NCBI GenBank assembly: GCA_003996215.1
Contig: QJPP01000662.1
Coordinates: 62,001-126,000 of the forward strand
Direction of reading: 5' to 3'
Source: Jaltomata sinuosa
Taxonomy: Eukaryota > Streptophyta > Magnoliopsida > Solanales > Solanaceae
Length of the DNA stretch: 64,000 nt
Numbering within the stretch: position 1 is the first letter of the stretch; each line of letters starts with the position of its first letter. Made by a program: the position numbers and the translations under genes. The notes under the pieces are model-generated. The model saw only the letters and a list, made by a program, of their open reading frames with translations, searched no databases and was not told where the DNA came from. This document shows positions 9,716 through 21,185 of this stretch, piece after piece.

Positions 9716-11070
9716 TCAAAAGCCTCTATTGTACTGGTTCAGAGATCTTGGATCAACTTGTGCCCACATTGCAGGAGTGATATCATAATGACGATTCAAC
9801 AGCTTTCGTGCCCAGGTGGTCTCTTTTATATCTTCAAATCTATAAGGTTGTCCTAATTTGCTAAGCCGCACATCTTCAGCATCCTCCAAAATCCATACAT
9901 AGTATTCGGGTGCACAATAGGCCTGCTCGGTGCCCACGCTTACAGTCATCAACCCTTCCCATTGTTGAAGCAATTCTTTGTCCCTAGGGATTTCATATTT
10001 TGAGCCAAACTCAAGCTCAGAACCTCCCATGTGGGCTCTTAGAGGTATGACTTGGGTTCGTCCGAACTGGCGGAGCACTCGAACGGGAGCGTAAGGCTGG
10101 AGGACTTTCAACCCAATGAGCTTGATGTAGTAAAGTTCGTTGCTTCTTATGACAGCTGTTCGGGCGGGTAACCATGAATACTTCCATTGAATCTGATATC
10201 CTGAACGGGCTTTCATAAAAGCAAACCAATCTTCGGTACCCACAGGAGAATTGAACCTGATCATCCTTTGAGAATGGGTGTCGATCTTGTTTTCCATTCC
10301 CGTTAAAATGTCTATCAAGTCGGGCCATTTGTAAAAGTGCTCAACGGCCCATAGCTGCAGCAGAAGGTTACACCCTTCGAAGAACCTCTTACCCCTAAAG
10401 CACTTGGACAGTGCCCTAAATACCTCAGCAAGGATCATGGGTACCAAGGTGGCCTCCATATTATCAATACCGCGCCATAAAGCTTGAACCACCGAACTAA
10501 GGCAAGTATCAATCTTACCATTTTCTCTTGGAAACACTAGAGTGCCTATCAAGGCTATGGAAAAAGCATTCAGTCGCTTCTTTTCCCATTTTTCAGCAGA
10601 ACAGGAGAACTCTTTCTGAAAAACCTTATGACCATCCCTGTGACCAAAACGTTCATACAGGAAATCCAAAGAAATCCAGTAAAGTCCAGACAAGCTAGTT
10701 TGAGATTATTTTTCAATCCGAGATGGTGCAGAAACTTTTTCCCAGATTGTTTGCGAGGCAAGATCAACCCTCTATTTTGGTACCGCAACTCAGTGAACCC
10801 TCCAATCTCTTCCATGGTCGGTGCTAACTCAAAATCGCTAAACTTGAAAACGACCCTTTCAGGGTCCCAGAATTACAACAAAGCCTTGATCAAATACCGA
10901 TCTGGAGCTACATAAATCAAAGAGGTCAGGAAACCCAAGGACCGACGAATCTCTTTACCATGTTCTTTCTTCATATCTTCCCACCATCTCCTTAATTTGT
11001 GGGGAACACCCACAACCATCCTAGTGTTGGGAAATGCCGGTGTGCCTTCAACAAACAAGTTAGTGGACAT
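9716..11070 (-). pseudogene. E1 ORF1, Ogre-type extra protein of unknown function (frameshifted)
   Basis: An ATG at 11070-11068 starts a protein with blocks WWEDMKKEHGKEI, YVAPDRYLIKALL and, after an in-frame stop at 10873-10875, FWDPERVVFKFSDFELAPTMEEI. A frame change between about 10690 and 10640 leads into the main 325-codon segment (KRLNAFSIALIGTLVFPREN, then LWAVEHFY ... W) ending at 9716. The domain is the one found in ORF1 upstream of gag in Ogre elements, often annotated in plants as a DUF7745 or plant-mobile-domain-like protein; the database name is from memory. Its biochemical role is not established. At least one stop and one frameshift break this copy. E2 has no trace of ORF1. Confidence 0.78.
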
Positions 11071-11762
11071 GAGGAAAGGATAAAGGGAGGTAAAAATCAA
11101 ACATAAAACACATATCAACAGAAATAACATGCTAAACATAAAACAGGTAAATTGTTTATGAGAACAAACAGGAGAAGACATGAAAGAGAATGAAAACATG
11201 AGGAAAGGATAAAGGGAAAATCATGTTAAACACATTTAAGGAGACATATAAGAAAGTATTTATAAGAAAACAAGTTAGTGGACAAAGAAAATTTATAATG
11301 AAAATACGCAAAGACACAATGATCATGATAAAATTAAAACATACTAGAATTATTTTAAAAGATAGAAAAAGGGGGGAAGGAAAGGAAGCTCAGCATAAAA
11401 AATCTTTTTACGAATAAAGGATTACCCACACAAAAACACATACTTTTTCAAGGAATACTAACTATACGGCTAGATAAATTATTTGAACACACAAACAAAT
11501 TAAAATATTCTAAACATGAAAAAATATACATATTATTTAAGGAAACACAAAAAAGAAAGTACTCTCAGCATGGAAGTAACTATTTATGAAAATAAAATAT
11601 TGCCAGAGAAAAAACATAAACAAAATAATAAGCATGCTAAACATGAAAAAGAAAAACAAAGACAAGAAAAATAATTAATTACGACAAGAAAATAATCATA
11701 AAAAAACAAGGTAACATAAAAATCCCACATAAACACAAAATCCGTAGTGGTTAGAACCTAAG
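11071..11762 (-). other. E1 untranslated leader
   Basis: This is the AT-rich leader between primer site and ORF1. In element sense it begins ...TACGGATTTTGTGTTTATGT, which matches the start of the E2 leader near 42710. I see no gene in it. Confidence 0.7.
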
Positions 11763-11782
11763 TATCCTCAGTGGAGTCGCCA
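11763..11782 (-). other. E1 primer-binding site, tRNA-Arg-like
   Basis: Three bases (GAA) after the LTR end, the minus strand reads TGGCGACTCCACTGAGGATA. Ogre and related Tat elements typically use a TGGCGACTC-type site complementary to the 3' end of tRNA-Arg. E2 has TGACGACTCTGTTGGGGATA at the same distance. The tRNA assignment comes from family knowledge. Confidence 0.75.
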
Positions 11783-12841
11783 TTCTGTAGCGCCCCATTT
11801 TTCTCGCGAAAAGAGGGCCATCGACGTGACAACTCTTTTAGGATGAAAAAGAGTGAAGAGTCGCCACCTAACGAATTTAAGGCGCGTTAGGGCACCGTTC
11901 TAACTAATTAAATTAAAATTTTATTTTAAGTCTACGCAACCAGAAATCGGGTAAGGGTTCAAGTTACCTCAAAAGGAAGGTGTTAAGCACCTTTCGAGGT
12001 TCACAAATATGGGTCCCTGTCGGATTCGTTATTTATGTGGGGAATTATGTGATAAACAAAGATCGATATGAATTGATAAAACTACACCGCTATACAAATA
12101 AATTCTATTTTTTAAGAAGTCAATAAATTAAACAGTTTAGTTATTAATTAAACTAGGTGAGCAAGAATTAAGCATGTGGAATATTTAAAAGCTAAATAAA
12201 CACATAGAAAAATCAGATAAGCGAGAAGATAGAATTCGAAAAAAAACTGATATAGGAAAAGAGATCTAATTAGTAGGTGATTTAATTAATACTACTCCAA
12301 ACACGTAAGAGTATAAGAATGAACTTAGGTTAATTTTAACCTATTCGGATCAGCGCCCGACTTATTTATCAAAGACAATTCCGAAGACATTGTCGTATTC
12401 TGCTCGGGTCAATTTCCATCATGTCCGTCTATCTACCCGCCTAAGTTGGTTATTAAGATTATTATTAACCTAAAGCGCGTACTAAAGAAATGAAAAAGTC
12501 TAACGTACCTTAGTATGCCTACCCGTCCCGACTTAATATCCAAGAGGCATTGGACTACTATTTGAATATGGGTCTAAACAAATAAAACCTAAGGTTACTA
12601 ATTAGACTCGAGCTTTAGCGTCAAACAAAACAAGAAAGACTTGAAACATGTAGCACGTAACGATCTCAAGTAGGCCTCTTATTTAATTAAAAGATAGGTA
12701 CAAGGTGATAAACATGCTTCAGAAATTAACGCCTTATTAAACTACAAATTGGATTTCTAGTAGCATAGATATGTAGAGAATTTATTAATTGAATCTTATG
12801 AGCATGATATCTAAATGAATTAATATGCTGAAGCGAATTTA

Positions 12842-13094
12842 AATCCTATAGGCATGATGTCTAAATGAAGTAACATGTTGAAAATGATAGTCAGATAATT
12901 GAATATGCTGAAAAGAGGTTTTAACATGCTGAAATTGAATTTAACATGATGAAATAATTTTTACATGCTGAAACAGTTTCAACGTACTGAATCCTATAGG
13001 CATGATGTATAAATGAAGTAACATGTTGAAAATGATAGTCAGATAATTGAATATGCTGAAAAGGGGTTTTAACATGCTGAAATTGATTTTTAAA
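12842..13094 (-). repeat. 148-bp-period tandem repeat in E1 LTR
   Basis: AATCCTATAGGCATGATGT followed by GAAGTAACATGTTGAAAATG starts at 12842 and again at 12990. A more diverged copy begins near 12792. Short ACATGCTGAAA variants recur through 12900-13270. E2 lacks an obvious equivalent. Confidence 0.75.
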
Positions 13095-15394
13095 CTAGAC
13101 ATGATTCTGATTTTGTTTAAAAGATGAAACTGCTTTTAAACATGGTAACTAGCTCTGTTATTTATATGTTGAAACTGATTTTTACAACTTAAAACATGGT
13201 AGTTAACTATCATAAATGCTGAAACATATTTAACTTATAAACATGACAGTTAATCAGAACTGAAAACTGGTTTTAAGCCATAGAGCATGCTAATTAATTT
13301 TAAAGCTGAAACGAACTTACCTATAGGCATGTTTTCTAGGCGTTTTCAAACAATTAAGGAAAATAGCACGTAGTTTGCTCTTCCCCCATAGCAGTCCCCT
13401 AAAGTATTTCATTTATTATCGAAGTTTATACAATAATTATTACAGACCAAATGAATGAATATATAGCATAACATAATTAATAAAGTCTAAGTTCTAAATC
13501 TCCCAGTCCCGGGCAACTCTCCATTGTGCAAACCCATCTTCTAATAGAGTACCTGTCGAACATGTCAATGTAGGATTTGGAGGACCTTATTACAGCCCAT
13601 AAGACCGCCCCTTGACATATCAGAGTTCCTGAGGATCTCGAGGATCCTAGGCAGTGCTTATGTCAAGAGATGGGATGCGCTAAGGCCTCCATACCTCACA
13701 AAATTCCACATAGCAAACCAAAGTAGAGCCAAATTTAATTCTATAAGCCAACAAAACTGCCAACATAAGACAACTAACTGGCTTGTGCTAACAGAAGTTT
13801 AATCCAAAAGAAATCAAACCAAACAGAAATATAAGTTCTAAGTTTACGTCCTATAAACATGCTTTTATAAACAACTCTCAGAATAATCATGGATAAACAC
13901 AGATGATTACACATTCTAAACTAAAGGTAAACATGCATATGATTTGCAATATACAGAGGTAGAACACTAACCAGTTATCCACAAGTAACAAGAAAATATT
14001 CAAAGTCTTTGTACTTAGCACTCAATACCACTTTAGCAGTCAAGAAGAGAAGTTAAAAAATGAGAGTGGTAGTGTCTCAGAATCTGAGTATGTCAATTCT
14101 GGATCCTTAATAGAGAGGAGAAGAGTTACTTATATATTAGAGGAGTATATCAGTTAAGGGATGTGGAGTGCTTAATCATAGGAATCAATTCAGTGCCAAA
14201 TCATATCAAGGCTACCAAAAATAAGCAAGTAAGAAGCTGTAACAAGATTAAAGAAATTTCATTAAGCTGTCAATACCAAAATCCTTTCTCAAAAATCAAG
14301 TAATCGAATCAATTAGGAGCAAACATGTCATGTTACCATGATTAAACAAATGAGAATCAACATATCTCAATCAATAAAAATGGACAAATATTAAGATTGT
14401 CCTAATAGAGGAGATCAATTAGTACCGAGAGTCAATCATAGCTTACCAGAAATACTCAAGTACTAAAGCTATTCCATTTCTCACAAGGAAATGAGATCAT
14501 TTAGAGCAATTACTCATCAATGTCCTTGAAAATAAACAAGTATCAAGCTGTTACAATTCAAATAAGACAACAAAGTTCAATTAAAGATATGTGGTATGAT
14601 GAAAATAATCAATATAGATCAAAATTTATTAAAACAAACTGCACCCAAGGCTGTCCAGATTCGATTTCCGAAAAAAAAAGAGTAAAGCAATCAAATTGAA
14701 GTCACCAAGTTTGCAGGGATAGACAAATATCAAGGCCATCTTAGTTATACAAGGAAAGAAAAATACAAAATCCATCTTAGGCTGGTCAATTGCGACCCAA
14801 AATAATCGACTAATGAGCATAGAGTACTCCTAATCACAGAACCAATCAAGTCATAGAATTATAGCAATTATTCTACTCTCATGCTCACAACCAAGTCATA
14901 TAAGACTTCCACAAATTGTATTCCAATATTGGGGTAATACGAGGATAAGGAGCAAAAGCAAAGTGACCTCCAACTTAGACCATAAAACAACAATCAGTAA
15001 CATACTCACAAAACAACTTCATTAACAGGGAATTCAAATTTTTAGGCTAGAGGAAGGTTCATAAGAAACTTGGGTTTTTCACATATGATAGCTCAACGGT
15101 ATAATCAACATGAAATCACAGAATTTAAGCACCAATTCATCAGACAAACTTTAATAACTTCACACTTAAAATCAGATAACAGCAAGAAAGAAAGAAAGAA
15201 TGAGATTCAACCATGAGACCCGGAATGGATTCGTAATAGCAAACTTTAGCAGAAGTCAAAAAGGCTCTAGTTTCGATGGCTTCTCGCGTAGACATCAAGA
15301 TCAATGACGAGCTTTGCACAACAGTCCATCCATCCGTTTCCTCTATCATTTGTCGGAGATGACAAAATCTTCAATTTTTAGGTTTTCGTTGTGA

Positions 15395-15835
15395 GATTTT
15401 GCCAAAGCCATGGCGATAGTATGACAACACAGTTCATCGCCGGAGAAAGGCGGCAGCGACATAGGGGTTTTGGACGAAGGGGATCTGTCGGTATTTTTTT
15501 TTTTGATGGAGATGTGGTGGCGGTTGGATTTCACCGGGTGGAGGAAGAGAGAGAGGGGAGAACACTGGGGTGGGGGTTTTGCCGGACCGCCGCGGCTAGC
15601 AGCTTGCCAGCGGTGGAGGAGGTGGCGACTGCTTGGTGGAGGATGGTGGCTGATTGTGGGGTTATATGGGTGGTTTTGCCTGTCGGTATTTGTGGCGGTG
15701 ACGGGCGGAGAAGTGGAGCGGCGGCAGTGGTTGGAGGAGATGAAGAGAGGAGAGAGAGAGATGAGGGGTGGAGGCGGCTGGGGGGGGTGAAGGAGAATGG
15801 GGTTAGGGTTGGGGGGTGTTTTGTTTAAAAAGGAA
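15395..15835 (-). promoter_or_regulatory. GC-rich, pyrimidine-rich island (in element sense) inside E1 LTR
   Basis: This block is rich in GGAGG/GAGAG on the plus strand and so C/T-rich in element sense. It stands out from the AT-rich LTR and lies 0.5-1 kb from the LTR start. E2 LTRs have the same block at 38690-39055 and 50365-50825. The position would suit a promoter/transcript-start or 5'-UTR-like region. That role is inference. Confidence 0.45.
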
Positions 15836-16364
15836 AGAAGAAAAGGGGTTTGATCTCGGCCGTTGATCGTATTAGATCAATGGCTGAGATTGAATTAGAC
15901 TTGGGATTTAAAATTGGGCCAAATTAGCTCAATTTAGGGTAAAATTGAAATAAACTGGGTAGTAAGGGACTAGGATATAAATAATTTGAGATTGGAAATT
16001 GAATTTGGATGGCTATTTAATAAATAAACTACTACGTATATAAAATTTAGTAGATAAAATAATAGTTAACGATAATTATCAAAAGATAAATTATTTTAAA
16101 AAAGAATAAATTACGTATATATATTGTACGTAAAATAAATGACATGTAATATCATATGAAATTTATGGAAAAATAGTAATAATATGAAATAAATTATATA
16201 TTTAAAAATTGTATACGAATTTAAAAGTATCACGATGACGATAAAAACGTGATTTACTTAGTAAATAAAAGCAATACGCGAGGAAAATTAAACTTAAAAA
16301 TAACAATAATTAGTATAATAACAGCCCGAGAGAGGTATAGAGAGGTCAAAATTGGGTGTCAACA

Positions 16365-16665
16365 GGATCTTAATTTTCCTTTAAAACAGACAAATCAAAT
16401 ACGGGCCCAAGATACAAAATACCCGATAAGACTCTTTGAGCTGAGCTATAAATACATACAGTAGTATTTAATTTTCTTTTCCTATTTCAGCATTGTAAAG
16501 AATCAATATTGTTATAGGATAGCCAATAGAAAATAGGACAACTCTACAGTCGGTTAAGAATAGAAGATTCTTTTTTTGTTTCCATACAATTGTATATATA
16601 CAGGGATAGAGAATGAAATAAATAACACGAGAAAATTTTCAAAACTGTTCTTCATATTTTCTACA
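16365..16665 (+). repeat. Truncated 5' LTR of a Ty1-copia element
   Basis: The sequence ends ...TATTTTCTACA and is followed at once by a tRNA-Met-type primer site, so it is the 3' part of an LTR. A TATA-like TATAAATA is at 16447-16454. The LTR start is missing because E1 abuts at 16364, presumably having inserted into it. The other part may lie left of the window. Confidence 0.75.
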
Positions 16666-16677
16666 TGGTATCAGAGC
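16666..16677 (+). other. Copia primer-binding site
   Basis: TGGTATCAGAGC, complementary to the 3' end of initiator tRNA-Met, directly follows the LTR end, as is usual in plant copia elements. Confidence 0.9.
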
Positions 16678-16727
16678 AATAATCAGTAATCAGTAATCAT
16701 CAATCATTTTTTTTCATCACATCTAGA

Positions 16728-19700
16728 ATGGCTGATGAAATAATCATCAGCTCTGAAACATCAATAGGAAATGGTTCAGCAACGAAGACCATTGATGTCA
16801 ATCATGCTTTCTATCTTCATTCTTCAGATTCACCTAGTATGGGTCTGTTCACCACCTCATTTGAAGGAAGGGGATACCAGGGATGGAAGAGATCACTGCC
16901 TATAGCACTGTCAGCAAAGAACAAATTGGGGTTCATCACTGGTGCTCATCCTCCTCCAGATTCAACATCACCAGATCTGCAGCCTTGGAGCAGGTGCAAT
17001 GACATGGTAATGTCTTGGCTTCTTAACTCTCTTTCAAGGGATATAACAGATAGTATCATATACTCTAGGACTGTTAAGGATCTGTGGACCAGTTTAGAGC
17101 ACAAATTTAGATAATCCAATGGTGCTAAACTGTTTCACCTGAAAAAGGAGCTCAATAGGTTAGTACAAGGAACTAACAATATTGCAGGGTATTTCACCAA
17201 GCTTAAGAGGTTATGGGATGAATTAGCCTCTCTTGACTCTCATGATAAGTGCACCTGTGTGTGCATCTGTTAAGGAAAGCAGAAACTGGAGAAATCTTTG
17301 GAAGATGAAATGCTCATGAAGTTTCTCATGGGACTTAATGATACATATGGACAAGCTAGGGGTAACATTCTCATGATGAACCCTTTACCCAACATCAATA
17401 TTGCTTATTCATTAATTCTATAGGATGAGAGTCAAAGGGAAACTTATATGAGTCCTCTTGTTCTTGCTGAATCCTCATCTTTCATGGTTGAAAATTTTAA
17501 TCAAAATAGAAATGGTAAGCAAGTTCAAAGGTTCTCAGGACCACCCACAGGAATTGGATCTAGACTAGGTCTTGTTTATCCCAGGATGAACAATCATCAA
17601 CAGGGAGGAAGGAACCCAAGGTACAATCAGAAGTTTAAAGGGAAGAAAAAGTATAATCCAAATGTATCATGCACTTTCTGTGGGAAGACAGGTCATGTAA
17701 TGGATGATTGCTTTAGATTGATTGGGTTTCCTTAGGATTTTCAGTTCACACATGATAAGAATGGTGAAGTTGATAAAATTGGAGGAGGACAGATCAAGGG
17801 AAATGCAGCACTCACTATGGAGGAGGATAATTCTAGAGACTATATGGATTTTATCAACCAACACATGAACAAGGAGCAATTCAATCATTTTATTCAGAAG
17901 GTGAAACAGATGAAGTTGCCAGAATCATCAGCTAATAATGCAGGAACTGAGATCAATGCAAATGCAGTGGCTGGTACTATTCTAAAATATTTTGGGACTT
18001 GTCTTTCAGCTTTCAATTTCAGCTCCTGGATCATAGATTCAGGAGCTTCTGAACATATGTGTTTCAATTCTAAATCATTCATCAAATTATCTCTTCTTAG
18101 AGTTTCAGTCAACATCAGTTTACCCAATTCTCATTCTATAATTGTTACACATAGAGGGAGTGTGCAGATATTTTCTGATATGATTATACATACTGGTTTA
18201 TATGTTCCAACTTTCAAGTATAATTTCTTGTCAGTCCACAAATTCAGCAGTCAATTCAACTATACAGTTTCTTTCAGTTCTAATAATTGCTTGTTGCAGG
18301 GCCCTTTGTTGAAGAGGCCTCAACTTTTTGGTGAAGAAAAAGAAGGTATCTATTTGCTACAGCCCATTTCTAAGAAGCCTAGTGCCAGTCAGAATCTTCC
18401 TTTGGAGTCTCACACAAATTCTAGCATTAGTAGTTCAATCTCTTTTCCTAATTCAGTTTCTGTTCTTTTACCAGTATGTTCAAATATTTCTTCTAATGTA
18501 AGGTTATGGCATGTAAGACTGGGGCATATGCCTTATTCATCAATGAAAAATGTTAGTTTCATTTCTATTCCTTCTCATTTCATCTGTCATTGTGATGTTT
18601 GTCCAAAGGCTAGACAGTCTAGATTACCTTTTCCCATCAATCAAATCACTACTAAGGCAAAAATTTGATCTAATTCACATTGACACATGGGGACCCTATA
18701 AAGTGACTACTTATAATAACTATAGGTATTTCTTAACTATAGTAGATGATTATAGTAGGAAAACATGGACATACTTATTAAGTGCTAAAAGCAATGCTTT
18801 CTCTATTATTCAAAGTTTCTTGCAAATGGTTGAAAGGCAATTCAAGTCCAAGGTGAAGATAATCAGATCTGATAATGCCATGGAATTAAGGAAAAGTAAA
18901 ACTGCATCACATTTTCTAAGCTCACAAGGAATTATTCATCAGACCTCATGTGTTGCTATCCCACAACAGAATGGGATAGTTGAAAGGAAGCATAGGCACT
19001 TGCTTGAGATTGCAAGAGCATTGCTATATCATTTCCAGGTGCCTCTAATTTACTGGGGTGAGTGTGTTCTAACTGCTATTTTCTTGATCAACAGATTACA
19101 TTCAAGAGTTCTTCAAGGAAGAACACCTTATGAGGTCATATTTAAGCAAGAACCTTTTTATCAATCTTTAAGATGTTTTGGATACTTGTGTTATGCAAAT
19201 ACTCCAGCACATGGCAGGGATAAATTTGACTCAAGGGTAAACAAATGTGTATTTTTAAGTTATCCCAGCAATCAAAAAGGGTACAAGTTGCTTAACTTAG
19301 AGAACAAGAAGGTATTTGTATCAAGGGATGTTCATTTTATTGAAGATGTTTTCCCTTTTTCAACTCCATCACCTGATACTACTATTTTTCCTGTACATGA
19401 GTCTACTGATCACTCCTCCATTCCTACACAACCTACTTTAGATCCTATGGACATTAATTTTGATCCATCTCCTTCATCATCACATTCACCAATTTCATCT
19501 TATCCTACACTTATTTCTTCACCTCAATCAGAACAGTCATCAGTTCCTTATAAACATGATGCATCCCAATCACAATCAAGTGTTAGGAGATCTCACAGAA
19601 CCAACATTGGAACTCTACCATCACACTTTAAAGACTACATTTGTAATAATATTTTTCTCAGTAATATTACAGAATCTTGTTTTGCAGCTCCCAGTACTCT

Positions 19701-21185
19701 TACCACTCTTTTATTCACTAGTCTTTCTAGTCTTAGACAAGTGATTCTTAATTCTACTTCTTCTGTAACAGAACCTGTAAGTTTCTATGAAGTTTGTGCT
19801 CATCCAGGATGGCAACAAGCTATGAAAGATGAAATTAATGCTTTAGAATCTAATCATACTTGGGATGTTATTGTGTTGTCACATGGAAGAAAAGCTTTAC
19901 CTTGTAAATGGGTATACAAGGTAAAGCAACATGCAGATGGTACAGTGGAGAGATTGAAGGCAAGGTTGGTAGTAAGAGGGGATATACAAAAAGAGGGAAT
20001 TGACTATAATGAGACTTTTTCCCTAGTTATGAAGATGGCCATAATCAGATGTTTGTTGGCCATTGCAACTAAGAAAAGATGGGACATTTTTCAATTTGAT
20101 GTAAACAATACCTTCCTGCAAGGAGATTTGCAGGAAAAAGTCTACATGAAATTTCCTAATGGTGTAGACCCCCCAACCTAATATGGTCTGTAAACTCAAG
20201 AAATCCCTATATGGACTCAAGCAAGCCTCTAGGCAATGGTATGCCAGGCTTGCAGGAGCCTTGAGTTTCAAGGGATACATAGCATCACTCAATGACTACT
20301 CACTATTTTTCAAGCAAACTGGATAGTTGTTCTCAATTTTTGCAGTTTATGTTGATGATATACTCATCACATGAAATGCTATTGAAGAGATACAGAGTCT
20401 TAAAGCTTTCCTACACACAGAATTCAAAATAAAAGATCTTGGTCTTCTGCATTATTTTTTGGGAATGAAGATTCTAAGGGAGGAACAAGGTCTGATAATC
20501 AGTCAAAGAAAATATACCTTGGATCTATTAGAAGAATTTGATGTTTCCCATCTATCTTCTGTATCTTCTCCCATGGATCCTTCAGCCAAACTATCTGCAG
20601 AATCAGGCACTCCTATGTCAGACCCTACTGTGTACAGTCACCTTATAGGGAAAATCAACTATTTGACACATACTAGACCGGACTTATCATTTGCAGTTTT
20701 GACACTCAGTCAATTTATGCAAAAGCCTACTATTGATCATTTCAATGCAGGATTGGGAGTGATTCATTACCTGAAAGTTTTCCCAAGTCAGGGTCTTTTT
20801 CTCATTGTGTTACCTTCATTCTCACTCAACACATTTTGTGATGCCGACTGGGCATCATGCCGAGACTCTCGTAGATCAGTGAGTGTGTTCTTCATCAGCT
20901 TGGGAGGATCTCCCATATCTTGGAAATCAAAGAAACAGAGCTCAATCTCACTTTCTTCTGCAGAGGAAGAATACAGATCCATGAGAAGATTGGTGGCGGA
21001 ATTAACATGGTTAACCAAATTACTTACTGATATGTCGATTACTCCTCCTCTTTCGACGCATGTTCACTTGGATAGTCAAGCCGCTATTCATATAGCTAGG
21101 AACTCGGTGTTTCACGAACGGACAAAACATGTCGAGCTGGATTGCCATTTCGTCCGTCAACAGTATCTATCCGGACGAATTTCTG
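16728..21185 (+). pseudogene. gag-pol: Ty1-copia gag-pol (gag, protease, integrase, RT, partial RNase H), broken
   Basis: The ATG at 16728 opens a copia-type N-terminal domain (FYLHSSDSPSMGL, GYQGWKRSL). The same frame continues to 18668 with in-frame stops near 17112, 17270, 17422 and 17733. A zinc knuckle CTFCGKTGHVMDDC is at about 17671-17712, and the protease motif IIDSGASEHM near 18030. The integrase order before RT (LWHVRLGHM, IHIDTWGPY, IVDDYSRKTW, RSDNAMEL) is diagnostic for copia. A frame change occurs at about 18610-18660. RT begins WQQAMKDEINAL; a further shift at the C run near 20170 precedes SLYGLKQASRQW and YVDDILIT near 20350, with two nearby stops. RNase H (FCDADWASC, SSAEEEYRSM) reads on to LSGRIS, where Ty3-gypsy protease sequence takes over without a frame break. 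No copia 3' LTR is present. Confidence 0.88.

Larger units (their letters stand above)
1..16364 (-). mobile_element. Ogre/Tat-type Ty3-gypsy LTR retrotransposon E1, 3' LTR cut by window edge
   Basis: In minus-strand order the element has a long 5' LTR (11786-16364), a primer-binding site, ORF1, gag-protease, a candidate intron, RT, RNase H, a second archaeal-type RNase H, integrase, a repeat-rich 3' UTR, a polypurine tract and the start of the 3' LTR (228-1). An extra ORF1 before gag, an intron between protease and RT, two RNase H domains and very long LTRs are the established marks of Ogre elements in the Tat lineage. If the 3' LTR matches the 5' one, the whole element would be about 20.7 kb. 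The coding parts carry stops and frameshifts, so this copy is probably not autonomous. The visible 3' LTR end and the matching part of the 5' LTR (16137-16364) differ by 3 substitutions and 1 indel by my count, suggesting fairly recent insertion. No target-site duplication can be checked because one end is outside the window. Confidence 0.9.
11786..16364 (-). repeat. E1 5' LTR (4,579 bp)
   Basis: On the minus strand it begins TGTTGACACCCAATTTTGACC at 16364 and ends ...GGGGCGCTACA at 11786, followed by the primer site. It is the same LTR family as E2 (38075-42671), with similar start, end, a pyrimidine-rich island and the TTGTCACGTCGA segment near the end. It contains a 148-bp tandem duplication at about 12842-13094. 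Open frames inside it are low-complexity or antisense and I do not regard them as genes. Confidence 0.88.

Noticed and set aside
15391..15828. Open frame of 145 codons, Gly/Trp/Arg-rich
   Set aside because: It lies antisense in the GC-rich island of the E1 LTR, has low complexity, and overlaps another frame of similar quality.
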